Source: Maniola hyperantus (taxonomy: Eukaryota; Arthropoda; Insecta; Lepidoptera; Nymphalidae). Taken from it: DNA of 64,000 nt. The stretch covers positions 3,825,383 to 3,889,382 of the forward strand of contig NC_048550.1 of the NCBI RefSeq assembly GCF_902806685.2, read 5' to 3'. Under the pieces are notes generated by a model, which had not been told where the DNA came from, did no database searches, and saw nothing but the letters and a program-made list of their open reading frames with translations. The position numbers and the translations under genes were made by a program. This document shows positions 26,101 to 36,044 of the stretch, piece by piece (position 1 is the stretch's first letter; each line of letters opens with the position of its first letter).

Positions 26101-26768
26101 TAAGACATCCATTGATCCTTTAGTCAACATCTATAAAATCTATCCCTGACAGGTAACTACTTATATAAGACCACATAATAATATAATACGCAGGCGCTAC
26201 TAAAAAAATCTCCACGAGGCCCCTTGATCACGACAACGTAAGTTAAAACTAAAACTTAGCATTACAAACAATGTACATTGTACGGCCGACAGAAATCGGT
26301 TCATGATTGATTAATCTATCGCTGTTGTATGGTTGTATCATTGACCGACTGAGTCAATAAATGACCACTTGACCTCTTGGACAAATGGCAGGCACCATGC
26401 AAAATGTTTCCTTTATAAAATTTCATGTACACGCCACAAAACTTTTTGTTTAAATAATAACCACGATACCCATAGATCAGTTATATAGGTATTGATAGAG
26501 ATATAAAGGATTGACGCGTCGAGAAAGGGTGGGTAGGTACTACTTACTTTATGACCATCGCAGGCAGGAAGACGTTAGATAAAATGAGCGAGAAGTATAT
26601 AGCAGCCAGGGTAATGGTACCAGCAGCCTCGTCAGTATTGACAGAACTCTGAAGGTTCGCCGCGCCATGAAATGCGGTGAACTGCACCATGAATGCGAAG
26701 CCTAGGACGAATATGTTGCGGTTGATTCGCCATTTTTCGTTGGATCCAAACGCTATTGTAGTCGGCAT
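12509..26768 (-). CDS. UNC93-like MFS membrane protein, gene A
   Basis: Ten exons, each with GT-AG borders on the minus strand: 26548-26778 (ATG at 26768), 25437-25599, 20284-20407, 19502-19650, 18685-18803, 17551-17710, 15533-15673, 14060-14186, 13732-13852, 12509-12647. Coding length 1464 nt, 487 residues, with every phase consistent. The family is shown by RWLGCKW-like 'WLGCKWTIAMSF', 'GGGPMWCAKCTYLS', 'RFFGLFFMFYQMAQIWGNL', the Cys loop 'CGVNFC', 'GAEQAFMAADFTQ', 'GISNIGFVLICFG' and 'LFPGNEEAAYSNFRLWES'. UNC93 proteins are roughly 11-12-pass membrane proteins of the MFS fold; relatives regulate a two-pore potassium channel (nematode) or carry Toll-like receptors (mammals). Which role applies here is unknown. 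NVS and NFT sequons lie in the large extracellular loop. Introns hold a LINE (intron 2) and extra pseudo-exon copies (intron 7). A 5' non-coding exon is likely, since an acceptor precedes the ATG by 10 bases. Confidence 0.9.
12712..13050 (+). repeat. SINE family G, full-length tRNA-derived copy
   Basis: The head has pol III promoter boxes like those of a tRNA: 'tggcgcagtcgtgagcg' (A box) and 'ggttcgattcc' (B box). The body runs through 'gatgccgtgtagaaacca' and ends near 'gattgcagtcaagggcta'. Related fragments lie at 13400-13600, 32340-32480 and 62150-62285. Confidence 0.8.
13400..13600 (+). repeat. SINE family G, diverged fragment
   Basis: Shares order and wording with the copy at 12712: an 'accggcaaagtc' block, 'atttagcattcccatacgat', a 'cgaaactgatatgggcat' block and a terminal 'agagctaacttg'. 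Strongly mutated. Confidence 0.55.
14410..14582 (+). repeat. SINE family B copy
   Basis: tRNA-like head 'tagctcaaccggtaaagg' and B box 'ggttcaaacccc', then the body 'cttagttggagaggaaag' and an A-rich tail. It is immediately followed by an RTE fragment. Confidence 0.8.
14583..14800 (+). mobile_element. RTE-type LINE 3' fragment
   Basis: Degenerate copy of the coding 3' end of an RTE LINE, alignable by eye with 19850-20169: 'ggccgttggagcc', 'gtggcgggaagtggctag', 'gaggcaggataagaacc'. Reading frames are broken. Confidence 0.65.
14872..15532 (-). repeat. Four tandem copies of UNC93-A exon 7 with donor sites
   Basis: Units start (plus coordinates) at 14872, 15021, 15192 and 15363, next to the genuine exon copy at 15533. 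The period is 171 bp. On the minus strand each unit is a 33-bp stretch beginning GTAAGT, then an exon copy. The copies differ from the genuine exon start: a small insertion creates an in-frame TAG ('GCGTATAGTACGG' instead of 'GCGCGTACGG'). The most downstream copy also lacks 22 bp. The three middle units look identical to one another. The 33-bp spacer is too short to be an intron on its own. See Findings. Confidence 0.9.
15950..16090. repeat. Short dispersed repeat with CRE-like core
   Basis: 'tcaaaatgacgtcatttcga' followed by 'tgttaatggga' recurs almost unchanged at 19757-19800. It contains the palindrome TGACGTCA. Likely a piece of a mobile element. Confidence 0.5.
16380..16600 (+). repeat. 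Dispersed repeat, probable LINE 3' end
   Basis: Contains 'aggaaaggcattccgaacca' and ends in 'ttattcgaataaaaaagat', both also present in 1664-1880. The A-rich, polyadenylation-like end suggests a retrotransposon 3' end. A (CT)n run follows at about 16808-16824. Confidence 0.5.
17190..17525. mobile_element. MITE family F, copy 1
   Basis: Terminal inverted repeats: 'gatgtaaccagaacgcaagc' at the left and its counterpart '...ttagcgttctggttatacc' at the right. The copy at 36369-36736 has the same ends and shares internal blocks such as 'ctgacgctagaggt' and 'aacgaacgttgcg'. No coding capacity. Confidence 0.75.
17815..17982. mobile_element. Fold-back MITE
   Basis: 'acacaatttctaaactaaac' near 17829 and 'tttagtttagagattgtgt' near 17946 are near-perfect reverse complements, with about 95 bp between them. 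Small non-coding inverted-repeat element inside intron 5 of UNC93-A. Confidence 0.65.
18025..18245 (-). mobile_element. LINE 3' fragment (CR1/Jockey-type ORF2 C terminus)
   Basis: On the minus strand, 18120-18235 reads RAGSYLGQRISLAIQRANAA and continues to a stop in the same frame, resembling the last residues of CR1-group ORF2 proteins. An AT-rich 3' tail follows. The rest of the element is missing. Confidence 0.55.
18296..18660 (-). repeat. Repeat family D fragment with inserted piece
   Basis: Shares 'ggtatcatatgaaagggttt' and 'tttatcgtgcaaaatgtc' with the other family D copies and ends in 'cgaacttggccggt'. A foreign piece at about 18527-18610 (like 10015-10100) interrupts it. Confidence 0.6.
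19757..20169 (+). mobile_element. RTE-type LINE 3' fragment with trinucleotide tail
   Basis: Degenerate coding sequence for the RTE C terminus ('ctgaagtggcagtgggcagg', 'gtggctggatgaggaagg', 'aggcctatgtccagcagtgg') followed by a (GAT)n tail of about 70 bp (20097-20169). It starts with the CRE-like repeat also seen at 15975. Confidence 0.7.
20505..20682 (-). repeat. Repeat family C copy
   Basis: Reverse-oriented: 'atgcgaaagtgtgtgtgtgt', 'gctagcttttcacgg', 'ggctactttttatcctgg', 'agttcccacggaatt'. Confidence 0.7.
20928..23801 (-). CDS. LINE ORF2: endonuclease-reverse transcriptase
   Basis: 957 residues with no interruption. An apurinic-type endonuclease fills about residues 1-230 (QNVRGIKTK, TTETFLD, GDLNLNS, DAYHPPLD in place of the usual SDH block). 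The reverse transcriptase follows at about 450-760: GPDEIPP, DFRPIAIL, EQHGFRSKRS, the YFDFRKAFDRV palm motif, SGVSQGSILGP and the catalytic YADD near residue 675. The C-terminal 200 residues are the conserved tail of the CR1/Jockey group. The enzyme would nick genomic DNA and prime cDNA synthesis there. An unbroken frame of family-typical length suggests a young insertion that may still be active. It overlaps ORF1 by 35 bp in another frame. Confidence 0.92.
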   Translation of the reverse strand: MTPADQTIPGIKTLSVFYQNVRGIKTKLKVWRNNLLQTSVDIVATTETFLDQTVMDSEVACGGWSISRRDRRTPCGGVMILARHSIMMRRRRDLETDAGEDLWVVFTLHNRSVYVCVVYIKPSANDSDYFDWFCKVESFINNLNGFIIILGDLNLNSASQNVKNYFCYFMSYCNLFEKNHIVNSHGSVLDVILVRILANNVTVSVNSLEGMVNPDAYHPPLDILFGFETQRPKDRIEPSNIGRARDWNFKKCNHEALSQLLYETSWSNVIDSTDVDTAVHYFYQTIYNLFDSCIPKKIRSGIVRRYPVWFTKYIIRDCERKLKLHRIWKKSQLDSDYKKFCDLRSSLNNRIQIAYKNYIKDVETNIRKYPQKFWAHVSCLRSKGGFEPTVDSNGERLVGTKAAEAFAKFFSSVFLPEVPSLSASQANSYDNSQNSNMICIQNFSPQQVKHGITKLKPNSSIGPDEIPPYILKKSNYFVLPLFHIFNLSLKSGTYPSQWKLSRVTPIPKTRNTVAVEDFRPIAILSTPAKVFESILHEIIHKQVNVFLSDEQHGFRSKRSVNSNLLILVDYISECLDRGGQVDVLYFDFRKAFDRVNNDILLSKLSKIGFAPNLLHLMANYLQDRKQFVRLGMYESKPYHTRSGVSQGSILGPLLFLIMVNDLPLVLERAKCLLYADDLKLFMEIKSEAECVELQDDIDAVIKWSDENRMEFNTNKCSVMTFGRGRCPVFFPYKMSGVQLPRQTNVKDLGVIFDHKLTFHDHISTLASESFQRLGFVLRNTQDFQNCYTIKLLFDALVRAKLETSACIWNPYESTYTLLLEKVQKAFLRYLYKKLHGYYPFMYPTKFLQGHLGFHSLKTRRDCDQIGTICKILRGVIDCSELHNKLCCVYAPSNYSYLRHRSKFFVSPFSRTVARSRSPIPRTLAALNALLKESPRCDIFADKWADLMGQILHFCENL
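23767..24051 (-). CDS. LINE ORF1, C-terminal part
   Basis: 94 codons. The segment SYKIMVPEAYYETCY, then WPVNAVIKPW, matches the end of the nucleic-acid-binding domain of LINE ORF1 proteins (typically a VP...WP pattern). The N-terminal bulk of a usual ORF1 is absent, so this is either the remnant left by 5' truncation or an unusually short ORF1. The first Met may be internal to the original frame. Confidence 0.65.
   Translation of the reverse strand: MESDANDVLKYLQQLCPSGTCFVEELRPKGNYKSYKIMVPEAYYETCYTQSVWPVNAVIKPWVQLRKPANSLRNTTAQSQQPFRDSSRPNNSRH
24276..24597 (+). repeat. Dispersed repeat related to family D ends
   Basis: Opens with 'aaccggccaaatgcgaatc', has a 'gacggacagacggacggaca' run and closes with 'agtacggaaccctaaaag'. 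A related end is at 30985-31030. Confidence 0.6.
24940..25285 (+). repeat. Repeat family C, partial plus complete copy
   Basis: A truncated copy (to about 25065, ending 'ctttcgcatttcaaatatta') is followed at once by a fuller one that begins 'cgcgacttcgttcgcgtgg' and ends 'gcatttgtaatattagtg'. Confidence 0.75.
25788..26140 (+). repeat. Repeat family D copy
   Basis: Begins 'accggccaagtgcgagtc' and contains 'tttcatatgataccccac' and 'ttatgtctggtatgagac'. Lies in intron 1 of UNC93-A. Confidence 0.7.
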
Positions 26769-26812
26769 TATTGATGATCTGGAACCAATATTACAATGGT
26801 TAGGCATCTAAC

Positions 26813-27001
26813 ATTTTTTTTAATAGAAGAATATTACTTTGCCACATTTATTATGCTGACTAATATTCCCCTTCCCCTCCAACTAAGCGTAAAGCTTGTG
26901 CTAGAAGTAGGTACGACAATTATAGTGCAACGGGTGGGGTTTGAACCGGTGACCTTTCGGATTTTAGTCCGCTTCTTTAACCGTTGAGTTATCGAGGCTA
27001 A
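26813..27001 (-). repeat. SINE family B copy
   Basis: Reverse-oriented: 'ccaactaagcgtaaagc' near the tail side and a tRNA-like head (reverse complement of 'ggtttgaaccggtgacc' and 'ccgttgagttatcgaggcta'). It ends only about 35 bp upstream of the first recognised exon of UNC93-A, so it may lie in that gene's 5' intron or promoter. Confidence 0.8.
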
Positions 27002-27842
27002 TAAATACATATCGATGTCTGTTACTAATATTATAAATGCGAAAGTGTGTCTGTCTGCTAATAATATGAAAACTGAAGAATGGATTGTTTAAATATGGAT
27101 TAATTGACTGTTTAATAACAAAACTTCCTTGAAAATGTTGATAAAACAATTTATTTCGACACGAATAAACTATTTTATTACCTACTAAATATAATAATAA
27201 TTTAATTGAAAGGATTTAAAATGCAATAAAGAATTACAATGGGCATAAATAAATATGTAGGTCATATAGATTTCCTGTGTAACTTGGCCTCGGTAATTTC
27301 TTATTGTGTCTGAAAAAACTAGACCAGATGCACGTTAGATATGTATTTAATTTATTATAGTAAATGATATATGTAGCTGTAAGATAACTATTTCTGTATG
27401 TTGAATGTAAATTTTAAGCTGGCTGACCCGTCCCGCGTTGCTCGTGTGGTATTTTTGAAAATCCTCATATCTTAGCTGAAGTTATCGAGAACGTCCCCGA
27501 GATCTCAAGTTTTTATGCCCAGCAGGCCTAACACAGATGGCGCTTAGCTATGCAGAGGCGGACTATCCCTAAGGCAAACTAGGCACATGCCCTAGGGGCG
27601 TCAGGTTACGAAGGGGCGCGTGGGTTCAAATCCCCCCCGAAATCTCCCAGAAAAAATGAAATTATTTTGACAACTAGCTGTCCTGGAATTAACCATTTTT
27701 TTGTTTTAAATATATAAACTATATATTTTAAATATATGAAATATTTACTTATTTGCTGAATTGGTGATTTTTTTTTATAATTTTTTTATAACAAGCGTAG
27801 GTGTAGGTACACTTAAACTCATAACACTAATCAATACTCAGT

Positions 27843-27985
27843 AATGAAAACTTTGAGCTGTTCTCAAAGGCGTGTGAACTGTGAAGTCTGCCAATCCACA
27901 CTTGGCCAGTGTGGTGAATATGGCCTCCAACCGTTTCATTCTGAGAGGAGACCCGTGCTCAGTAGTTGGTCGATGATGATAATTA
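27843..27985 (+). repeat. SINE family A, 3' fragment
   Basis: 'gaagtctgccaatccaca', 'ttctgagaggagacccgtgc' and 'cagtagttggtcgatgatga' match the 3' half of the copy at 34221. Confidence 0.75.
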
Positions 27986-28833
27986 TAAGAATAGCAATAA
28001 ATCGTGTAATAATTCAATTAGAGTCGCAGGACAAATACAAGATAAAATATAGATAAGATAAAATATTGATATATTATATTATTCACTCGTCTAGCCTTAT
28101 AAGGAGCTAAAATTAATTTTATCTCCTAACAAGTCTCTTAATAATAAATGTTAACTTTAAGGTTGCTGTGACAATATCTAACACTATAATTTAACGATAC
28201 CTAACAGGTAATTATGTCTATTTGATTGTTTTCGCCTTCAAGCTATAAAAGTACAATCTATTAACTTTTTTTATTTAAGTAGTAAATATTAGTTCTTTAC
28301 AATATTACGACTACGTTTATGACTAAATTGATACATTAAGGTGATCGCATATTAGGTATAATGCGTAAAATTTAACTCCTCACGCGCCATTTTAACTTTA
28401 TGTGCCTGTCTAAAGTACGATTTTAGTCCTTATTTTAAAGGTAAGGTGAACCGAACCGTACTTTTGACACTCTTTTGACATGACAATTGACACATAGAAT
28501 TAAAATGGCGCTGAGAACTCATTTTGCTAACCTAAATTAGGTACCAGAGACCAATCATATTTTGTATAGAATAAGCTGTTACTTTTGTAAAATTATGGCT
28601 GCAATAAACAATTTATTTATTTTATATGGACTTACTTGCGTTGCGCTATATAATGTCTAATGTGCAATCAGCCTTACGTTATTAGCTAAGGTACATAATT
28701 AAAATTATATTTAATAATATCTATAATATTATAATCATTTAACTGACTGTTTTTTATTGTTTTGCGAGTGACGGTATACGTATAAATTAACAGGTAGGTA
28801 AGGAGAAAGAAACTCGGAAGTAGACTAGAACTG

Positions 28834-28898
28834 GAAATGGTGTGGTGGTGGTGTGTGGTGGTGGTGTGGTGGTATGTGTGTGGTGTGTGTGGTGGGCA
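28834..28898 (+). repeat. GT-rich minisatellite
   Basis: About 65 bp made only of GGT, GTG and TAT-type steps ('ggtgtggtggtggtgtgtgg' and so on). The G runs are only two long, so a stable G-quadruplex is possible but not certain. Confidence 0.8.
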
Positions 28899-29895
28899 AA
28901 ATGATACCTAGTTATTCAAAGCGGCCCACCGGGAATTAAAATTGTCACTTTGTGTCAAATGTGTATATTATGCTGATAGATGTCTCATCACTAACATTTA
29001 CTTCCTTATTGACTTAGCCAAAATGGCGAAAGTCAAGTTGTCTCAAAACAAAAAGTCCAGCGTACCTACTTGTATTAGTAGAGGTCAGTCTAGGTCAGTG
29101 GTATTTTATTCAAATCCATTCATAATAAAGATACGTATCAGCTAGACAAAGTGTCACGAAAATTGCCTACATCGTGACAATTTAGATGTCACGACGACTG
29201 AGATGCAAAAGGTCAGTCTTTACAGGTCTTTACCGCCACTCAAATAAATGAGTCCTTGTCGCAAATTCTTAAATTAGTGCTTAAAAACAAAGGTAGGTAC
29301 TTATTTTGAGTTAAAACACACTTTTGAAAATGTTTTATGTAACAAAATTCCTTCTTTATCGCAGTGGTGCGCGTTGTGGTCTTTCTATTGCAGCTATGCT
29401 TTAGCTTCAATGGCGTTCCTTCCACCACACATTTAAGTATGGTTAAAAAAGGTCCGTTGTACTCTGTATCAATTATCACTAATTAGGCGCTAACAACAGT
29501 TTAACCTTAACCCGATAACAATCATAGTTATCAAGCCGTTGCAAAATGTTCACAATGAAATGGGTCTATTCAATTTTTAAAATGCGTAAACTTTGCAGAC
29601 GTAGAATGTGCGTACAATCTTAATAAAATAATAAAACAATTAAGTGTGATAACATTTTATATGGTAAACGTGGACATTAACAAACGGCTTCATATTATGC
29701 AAAAAAACTCGCTATATTATGGTGAGGGATATGTTAGGATTTTCCCTGAAGGATAAGATCCGAAATAAAGGTCACTGGCATAGCCCAAACCTTTTTATTT
29801 CGTAATCTGTGGCTCAAACCATTGAAAAATTAATTCAAGTGATAGTAAGAAAAATTATTACATAATATTTACAAAAAATATACAACGTCCAAGTA

Positions 29896-30045
29896 GAGCC
29901 TCAATAGCTCAACCGGTAAAGGAGTGGACTGAAACCCGAAAGGTCGACGGTTCAAACCCCGCCCGTTGCACTATTGTCGTACCTAGCACAAGCCTGACGC
30001 TTAGTTGGAGCGGAAAGGGGAATTATTCTTTAAAAAAAAAAAGTA
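29896..30045 (+). repeat. SINE family B copy
   Basis: Starts 'gagcctcaatagctcaac' and shares 'ggttcaaaccccgcccgttg' with the copy at 14412; A-rich tail. Confidence 0.8.
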
Positions 30046-31084
30046 GGCAGCCCAATACACTGGCGCTATTGCCTCGCTGGATAGCTGACAACGGACGGAA
30101 TTGCAGGAAAATGTGAGTTCTAACTGAGTTTGAGCAATTTTAGCAGTAAGTACCCTAAGTATATCTATAAGCTAATAATAGTATTGTAAAAAACATTGCT
30201 AGAGGCCCATTTTTAAACCTGTATGTTTTTGTATGGTTATCCGTTACTAAGATCAACTTATCTGAATGTAAGTACATGTATAGCCACCTACCTAATACCT
30301 ACCAAATCAAACAGTTCGTAAAGTTATTCTAATAACGCGCTAATATTTATTGTTTAGATACCTGCTTTATATTTACTGCTTAGTTACTATAAATTCTGGG
30401 GAAATAACCATTTTTCATTCGATGCATTTTTCCGAGTTTTCAATTAGCAATGAGGAAAATTATTATGTGTTCCTAAATTATAGTCATAATATACGGAAAA
30501 TCGGAAGTAGGTAAGTATATTATAGGTTATTTTTTAGTCAAGGTAAGATAAAAATATGAAAATAGCGATAAAAGAAAGGCTAAATTCGGACTTTTTTGAA
30601 AAAAATTAAACGCAACAAAAACAAGATAAGTTCAAGGAAATATTTAATTAATTGAACGTAGGTGCATGTACGTACCTACCTACTATTCATTTTATCCTTA
30701 ATACATATTTTATCGATTGTCAATGCTTTATTATTATACCATATCTTACGCGGAAACGTTTTAAATTTGCATTGTGATTAGACATATTATACATAGACTC
30801 TATTTTAGTTATAATAGCAAAGTAACAATCTGAATTGTATCAAATCGCGTCGATTTAGAAATTAAAAAAGCCCTGGGCAAGGTTTTCAGACAAATAATAT
30901 TATTATGACGTGTTGCGTTGCTTCAAAGATGATTTATTTTTAAAAACCCCGATCAAGCGAAAATATAATACGACAACGACTTACTCAGGGTCCCGTTGGC
31001 ATCCTTCGGGTACGGAATTCTTGAAAAGCTTACAATAATGACTAACATATACCTACATATACAATTATAGCAACGCTTTACGTT

Positions 31085-31175
31085 ACTAGGCGGAGGATCG
31101 TGTGTGGTGGCGTGCTCTTGGGAAGGCCTATGTCCAGCAGTGGACGCAAACAGGCTGATTGATTGATTGATTACA
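31085..31175 (+). mobile_element. RTE-type LINE 3' end
   Basis: 'gggaaggcctatgtccagca' followed by 'gtggacgcaaacaggctg' and a short (GATT)n tail: only the last codons and tail of an RTE LINE. Confidence 0.65.
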
Positions 31176-33540
31176 TTACTAAGAAAACATAGGCACATCT
31201 TTCCAAAACTTATTTTTTCATTGTAGAGAAAGAAAATGTTGCTCTAGAACTTATTCGCATACAACCTATTATATTTATATACTTACATAATATTCTAGAT
31301 TTTCAAAATTTAGGTATTAGTAATATTATGACAATAATATTATGATTTGTACTTATAAAAATCGCTCTACAAATTCTACGTAACAGAAAAATCCAACATC
31401 ATAATTAAATCCTGTAGACGAAACGACACTACTTATATGTCAAGTTTTTTGTACCCAAGTAATTAGGTACCTTCTCCACGCATTTTTCACTTAACTTCCG
31501 ATCCAGGGACTTTCTGAATATACACTTTCTGAATTACTTAATATGAATAGAGTAGGTACCTACGTCAAACAAAATATTTAGATTAAATAATTAACTAACA
31601 AATACAAATAGCTTACCTATTTAAAATTATATTTAAAATTTAAGTCATTTACTAGAGGATTTTTTAAGGGTTCAATCACTTCCAGAACACAATTCGTTAA
31701 AAAAATAGCACTAAGTAATACCTAATAATTTTTATTACCGATTTTACACATATTTTTAAAAATAGTAAATTAATTTATTTCACCGTTTATTTTGTAAATG
31801 TTTAACCGAACAAGTACCGAACTATGAGCTAATAGGACCCTAACTAAATCACTGCAAACCCGTGCCCAAGACCTGTAAGGTTCCGAACGTTTCCATTACA
31901 CACCTTTCAAATAAATATTAAACTTCATCGTGGGATGTAGTGAAGCGCAAGAATACTTATTAAGCAGAAACTGGTGGGATATTTCCTTGGCAACCTATGA
32001 TCATGCTCACAGTAATTAAACTAACTATGTATTTGTTCCTACCCTGACCGCTTCGATAATATGATTTCTTAAATATGCCACCTATGCCACCTGTATGAAA
32101 GTAGGTTAAAATGAATGAAGTAATTGACTGGTATTTTAATATTGTTGTGTTTTTTAAAGTGTATAAGTATAAAAATGTGCTGAAAGGGTTTCTATAAGCA
32201 TGTAGGTAATATTGTTTTTTGTAATTTACGATAAGCACCTAACCTAGAAGAAATAATATGGTAGTCTTTATTAAAGCCATACCCCTTATTGTCTAGTCTC
32301 TAACTGCATGATACCGGATTTTTTTGCTTGATTTGATCTTGTGTGGCGGTAAGAAAATGCCGGGAAAGTAATAAGTAGACGGCTACGGTCTACGGCTGGA
32401 GCCTCCCACTAGACTGGACTAAGGAGTATATAGGCAATTGAAATTGTAAACCCCTGCCCTGCCCTGTAAGCCCGAATTTCCCCAGATGTGAATTAACACT
32501 TCAAGTAAGGTAGTAACTTTATTACTACCTGACAGAACGGACTAATAAATGTAAGCAGTTACGATCGCAACGCAAAAAATTGTGAGAGAACTGAGATAGT
32601 TACGATAAAGAGCTTAATTATAGCTTTCTCTTAACTAAATTTAGAGTATCTGAATCTTTTTCTTTTTAATATTTCTAAAAAAGGACGGAACATGAATTTT
32701 ACATTTAAAGACTCTCAAATTTTAGTGCACGCTACAATTTTGAACAATAGGCTTGCGACTGGCAGCTAAAGTCACGAGGTTTGATAGCTCTAAATAAAGT
32801 TTAAAACTGTCAAACTGTATCTGTCCTTTTCAAATAACATTAGTAGGAAGAAGATGCGCATACTCTAAAATTTTATTGTGCTCAGAATCAGTACCATTGC
32901 CGTGTCGTATGTGATAACGTACCCGCGCAGTTATTGTAATATTAGCCGAGAATGCCGCTCGATTGTGCGCATTGTTAGTAGATACGCTATTCAGCTATTC
33001 AACTTAACACTGAACTTATCGTTTTAAAGATATATACAATTAAATTAAAAGTTTATAAAATCCACAAAAACCTTCTAAAAAGTAAAACAATAATACGTAT
33101 TGGCCCTTTAAGTAGTGATATTTTAATTAAAGCGTCGTCGATTCAGGGGCCCCCCTAAAGTTATTCATTTAACCTCTATTCTTTCTGGGGGTCTAAATAC
33201 ATTTGTCTAACTATTCGTTATTCCTAACCATCTCATCCATAGGTATCGGTAACTTAGCTATTAGCTAACGAAACGTTTTATAGGAACAGGTTTGACTTAG
33301 GTACCTACGCCTCGTTGCAAATAGGTACATGGTATCTACTATTTATCCGTAAGAAAATTGTTTTTTACTTATAGGATCTATGCATTCATAAATCCGGGCA
33401 TTTTGTTTATAGGTTGGTTCTCATAAATCACAATGTTTGATTTTTGTCTTTCTCTTCTAGCCCCACATTTTGATTCTTTAGCTTTGCAATTCTGAAACAG
33501 TACCTAAAACTTTTGTAACTAGTCAAAAGCTACGGTCAAT

Positions 33541-33705
33541 AGTTCGCGACAGGTCGACATGGCAGTCAGGGTATGAGTCTGGGAGATGACCCGCACACTC
33601 GCTCGTCGCCTGCGCTATCCCGCACCGGGTTAGCGCGAGGAATGTGCAGATGTGCCGTGTGCGGGATGTCCCCACCCCAATTGCTATGTCGACCTGTCGC
33701 GAACT
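33541..33705. mobile_element. Short GC-rich MITE with perfect 20-bp TIRs
   Basis: 'agttcgcgacaggtcgacat' at the left end is the exact reverse complement of the right end, 'atgtcgacctgtcgcgaact'. The 165-bp element is far richer in GC than its flanks. No evident target-site duplication. Confidence 0.7.
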
Positions 33706-33972
33706 CTAGGTAGGTACTCGTAAGCTGAATTTTTAAAAAATATCGGATTTTTTAATTGTCTTCTACATTTGCCTTCAACTAATAAACAGGCGTTCAAAAT
33801 AATGATTTTATGTATGAACTTACTAAAAAATCTCATACGAACATTCCGAACGCGTCATGACTTTTCTTCAATACCACAGGCGTTTTAATAAATACCATAG
33901 CAGGAATATATGACTGTTATTTCGTGTACCTACCTATCTATTCGTTCTTTGAGCCTAACATGTAAATATGTA

Positions 33973-34203
33973 TTGGATAATGCCCGCGACTTCGTCCGCC
34001 TGAATATAGGTTTTTTCCCGTGGGAACTCTTTAGTTTTCTGAGATAAAAAGTAGCCTTTGTCGTTCCCAGGGATGTAAGCTAACTCTGTACCACATTCCA
34101 TCAAAATCGGTTAAACTATTGGGCCGTGAAAAGCTAGCAGACAGACAGATAGAAAGACAGACAGACAGACACACTTTCGCATTTATAATATTAGTCTGGA
34201 TAA
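33973..34203 (+). repeat. Repeat family C copy
   Basis: 'cgcgacttcgtccgcctg', 'gggccgtgaaaagctagcag', a (CAGA)n run and 'gcatttataatattagtctg'. Confidence 0.8.
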
Positions 34204-34220
34204 TATGGATTAGGTATGTG

Positions 34221-34542
34221 TAGGCTATGATAGCCTAGGACGTCCGCCTCCTAATCGGAGATCGGGGGTTTGATCCCGGACACGCACCTCTAACTTTTCC
34301 GAGTTGTGTGAGTTTTAAGTAATTAAATATCACTTGCTTTAACGGTGAAGGAAAACATTGTGAGCCGTGAGGAAAACTGCATGCCTGAGAGTTCTCTATA
34401 ATGTTCTCAAAAGTGTGTGAAGTCTGCCAATCCGCATTTGATCAGCGAGGTAGACCATGGCCAAAACCCTTCTCACTTTGAGAGGAGAGCCGTGCTCTGT
34501 AGTGAGCCGATGATGGGTTGATCATGATGATGATGATGATGA
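34221..34542 (+). repeat. SINE family A, full-length reference copy
   Basis: tRNA-like head with 'tagcctaggacgtccgcc' (A-box side) and 'gggtttgatcccgg' (B box), the body 'ttgctttaacggtgaagg' and 'gtgaagtctgccaatccgca', then a (GAT)n tail. This is the same SINE that forms the core of the 593-bp array units at 42.9-45.4 kb. Confidence 0.85.
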
Positions 34543-35013
34543 GGTATATGACATAATTAATTTTTAATACAGTTGCTCAAAAAGTGGCGTATTGCAGGGA
34601 CGTATAGCGTTCGGGATGTGGGCTATTACATACTCGTGCTTTTTTTTACCTTTCCCGAAATCGTGCGTTCTCTTTCCCAACTGTTAAAATAAAGTATATT
34701 AAAAAGAAAAACCAACCATGAAGTTTTTACTAAAAAAAAAACATAGAAGTTTTTATGATTCATGCGAATACGTATATTTCTAAAAAGAAACTACTGATTT
34801 GTTTCAATATCAGATTTAATGATTTGATTGAATGAGTTTGGTTAGGTTTCATTCCATTTCATCTCATTAAATTTCATTTTCATTTCATATCAATAAAAAA
34901 CTTCTACTGAAGACTTGGCTGTATGGGTACAGTTCCCTGTTTTTATTATTTTATTAAATTGCTTAATTTTAATGTATTAAAAATAGTCATTTTTATGTAT
35001 TAAAAATAGTCGT

Positions 35014-35145
35014 TCAGTACACGTGCGAAACCGTCATTGCAACTAGTTCCGACTGTCAACCCTCGCCTTCGGCTGCGCCTCGGCTCGGGTAGACATTTGT
35101 CGGAACTCTTTGCAATGACAGCCTTTCCACACTTGTAATGAAATA
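35014..35145. mobile_element. Fold-back MITE
   Basis: Nested inverted repeats: 'agttccgac' near 35045 pairs with 'gtcggaact' near 35099, and 'gtcattgcaa' near 35032 with 'ttgcaatgac' near 35110. The GC-rich loop is 'cttcggctgcgcctcggctc'. Confidence 0.65.
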
Positions 35146-36044
35146 TACTATTACAGTTTGCAATGAGAAACTTGAAATTTTGCATGTACCTTCGTTTAAC
35201 TTTGTAACTAAGCATTTTCAGAAATTCCACTAGGCCGAAGCCCGGGTGGATCAGCTAGTATTTAATAAGTAAGTAGATAGGTTTAAATAAAACATCCCGG
35301 GAACACTTCAATATTTATTTGTAATATTTCTTATACCTAATTATAACAATCGATTATTCTAAATTTTAATTAATAAAAATTTCTTTTCTATAAGTATAAT
35401 TTATAAGTCACGCGTAACACATCATAAATTAAATATATATCTACATGTCAACAATTTTTATCTTTTATCACAATTCTTTTAAATATAAATAGGGAAATAT
35501 ACATTTATTTAGATTATTTAATTAACCTCCATAAAATTTTATGAAATCAAAACACACGTCAGTGTGTCTGCCAAGTTCTAATATTATAGTTTTGGTTTAC
35601 ATACTTACTGGATTTGCTATCGATTATTAGGTACCTACAAAAGTACTCGATATTTAATTAAGTATAACAAATTCATATCACATAAGGCTTTACGTTAATA
35701 TTAGGACTTATATATTAATTAATTAAAATACTCTTAATACTCTTAAATACTCTTTAACACTCCTAAAATATCAAACTTAAAATAAGTCAAGTACTTAACA
35801 AAACTGGCTGTAAGCTAAGGCTGTAAGTATATAGTTACTTATATACTTAATTCTACCTTAAAATGTCGTGATTGTAATAAAGTAACTTATATAATAAAGA
35901 TATACATATATATATTATATATATTTGCTGAATTGTATAAATAAGTAACTAAGTACATGCAGTGCTTTATTGATAATTTTTTCTCTCAGAGAATAGTCAA
36001 TTTCATCCTTGACAAAAATCGATGGGAGTCAATTAGGTATTTAT

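Noticed and set aside
34221..34300. tRNA gene
   Set aside because: A- and B-box-like motifs belong to the head of a SINE seen in many copies; no cloverleaf with proper anticodon arm could be supported here or in the other SINE heads.
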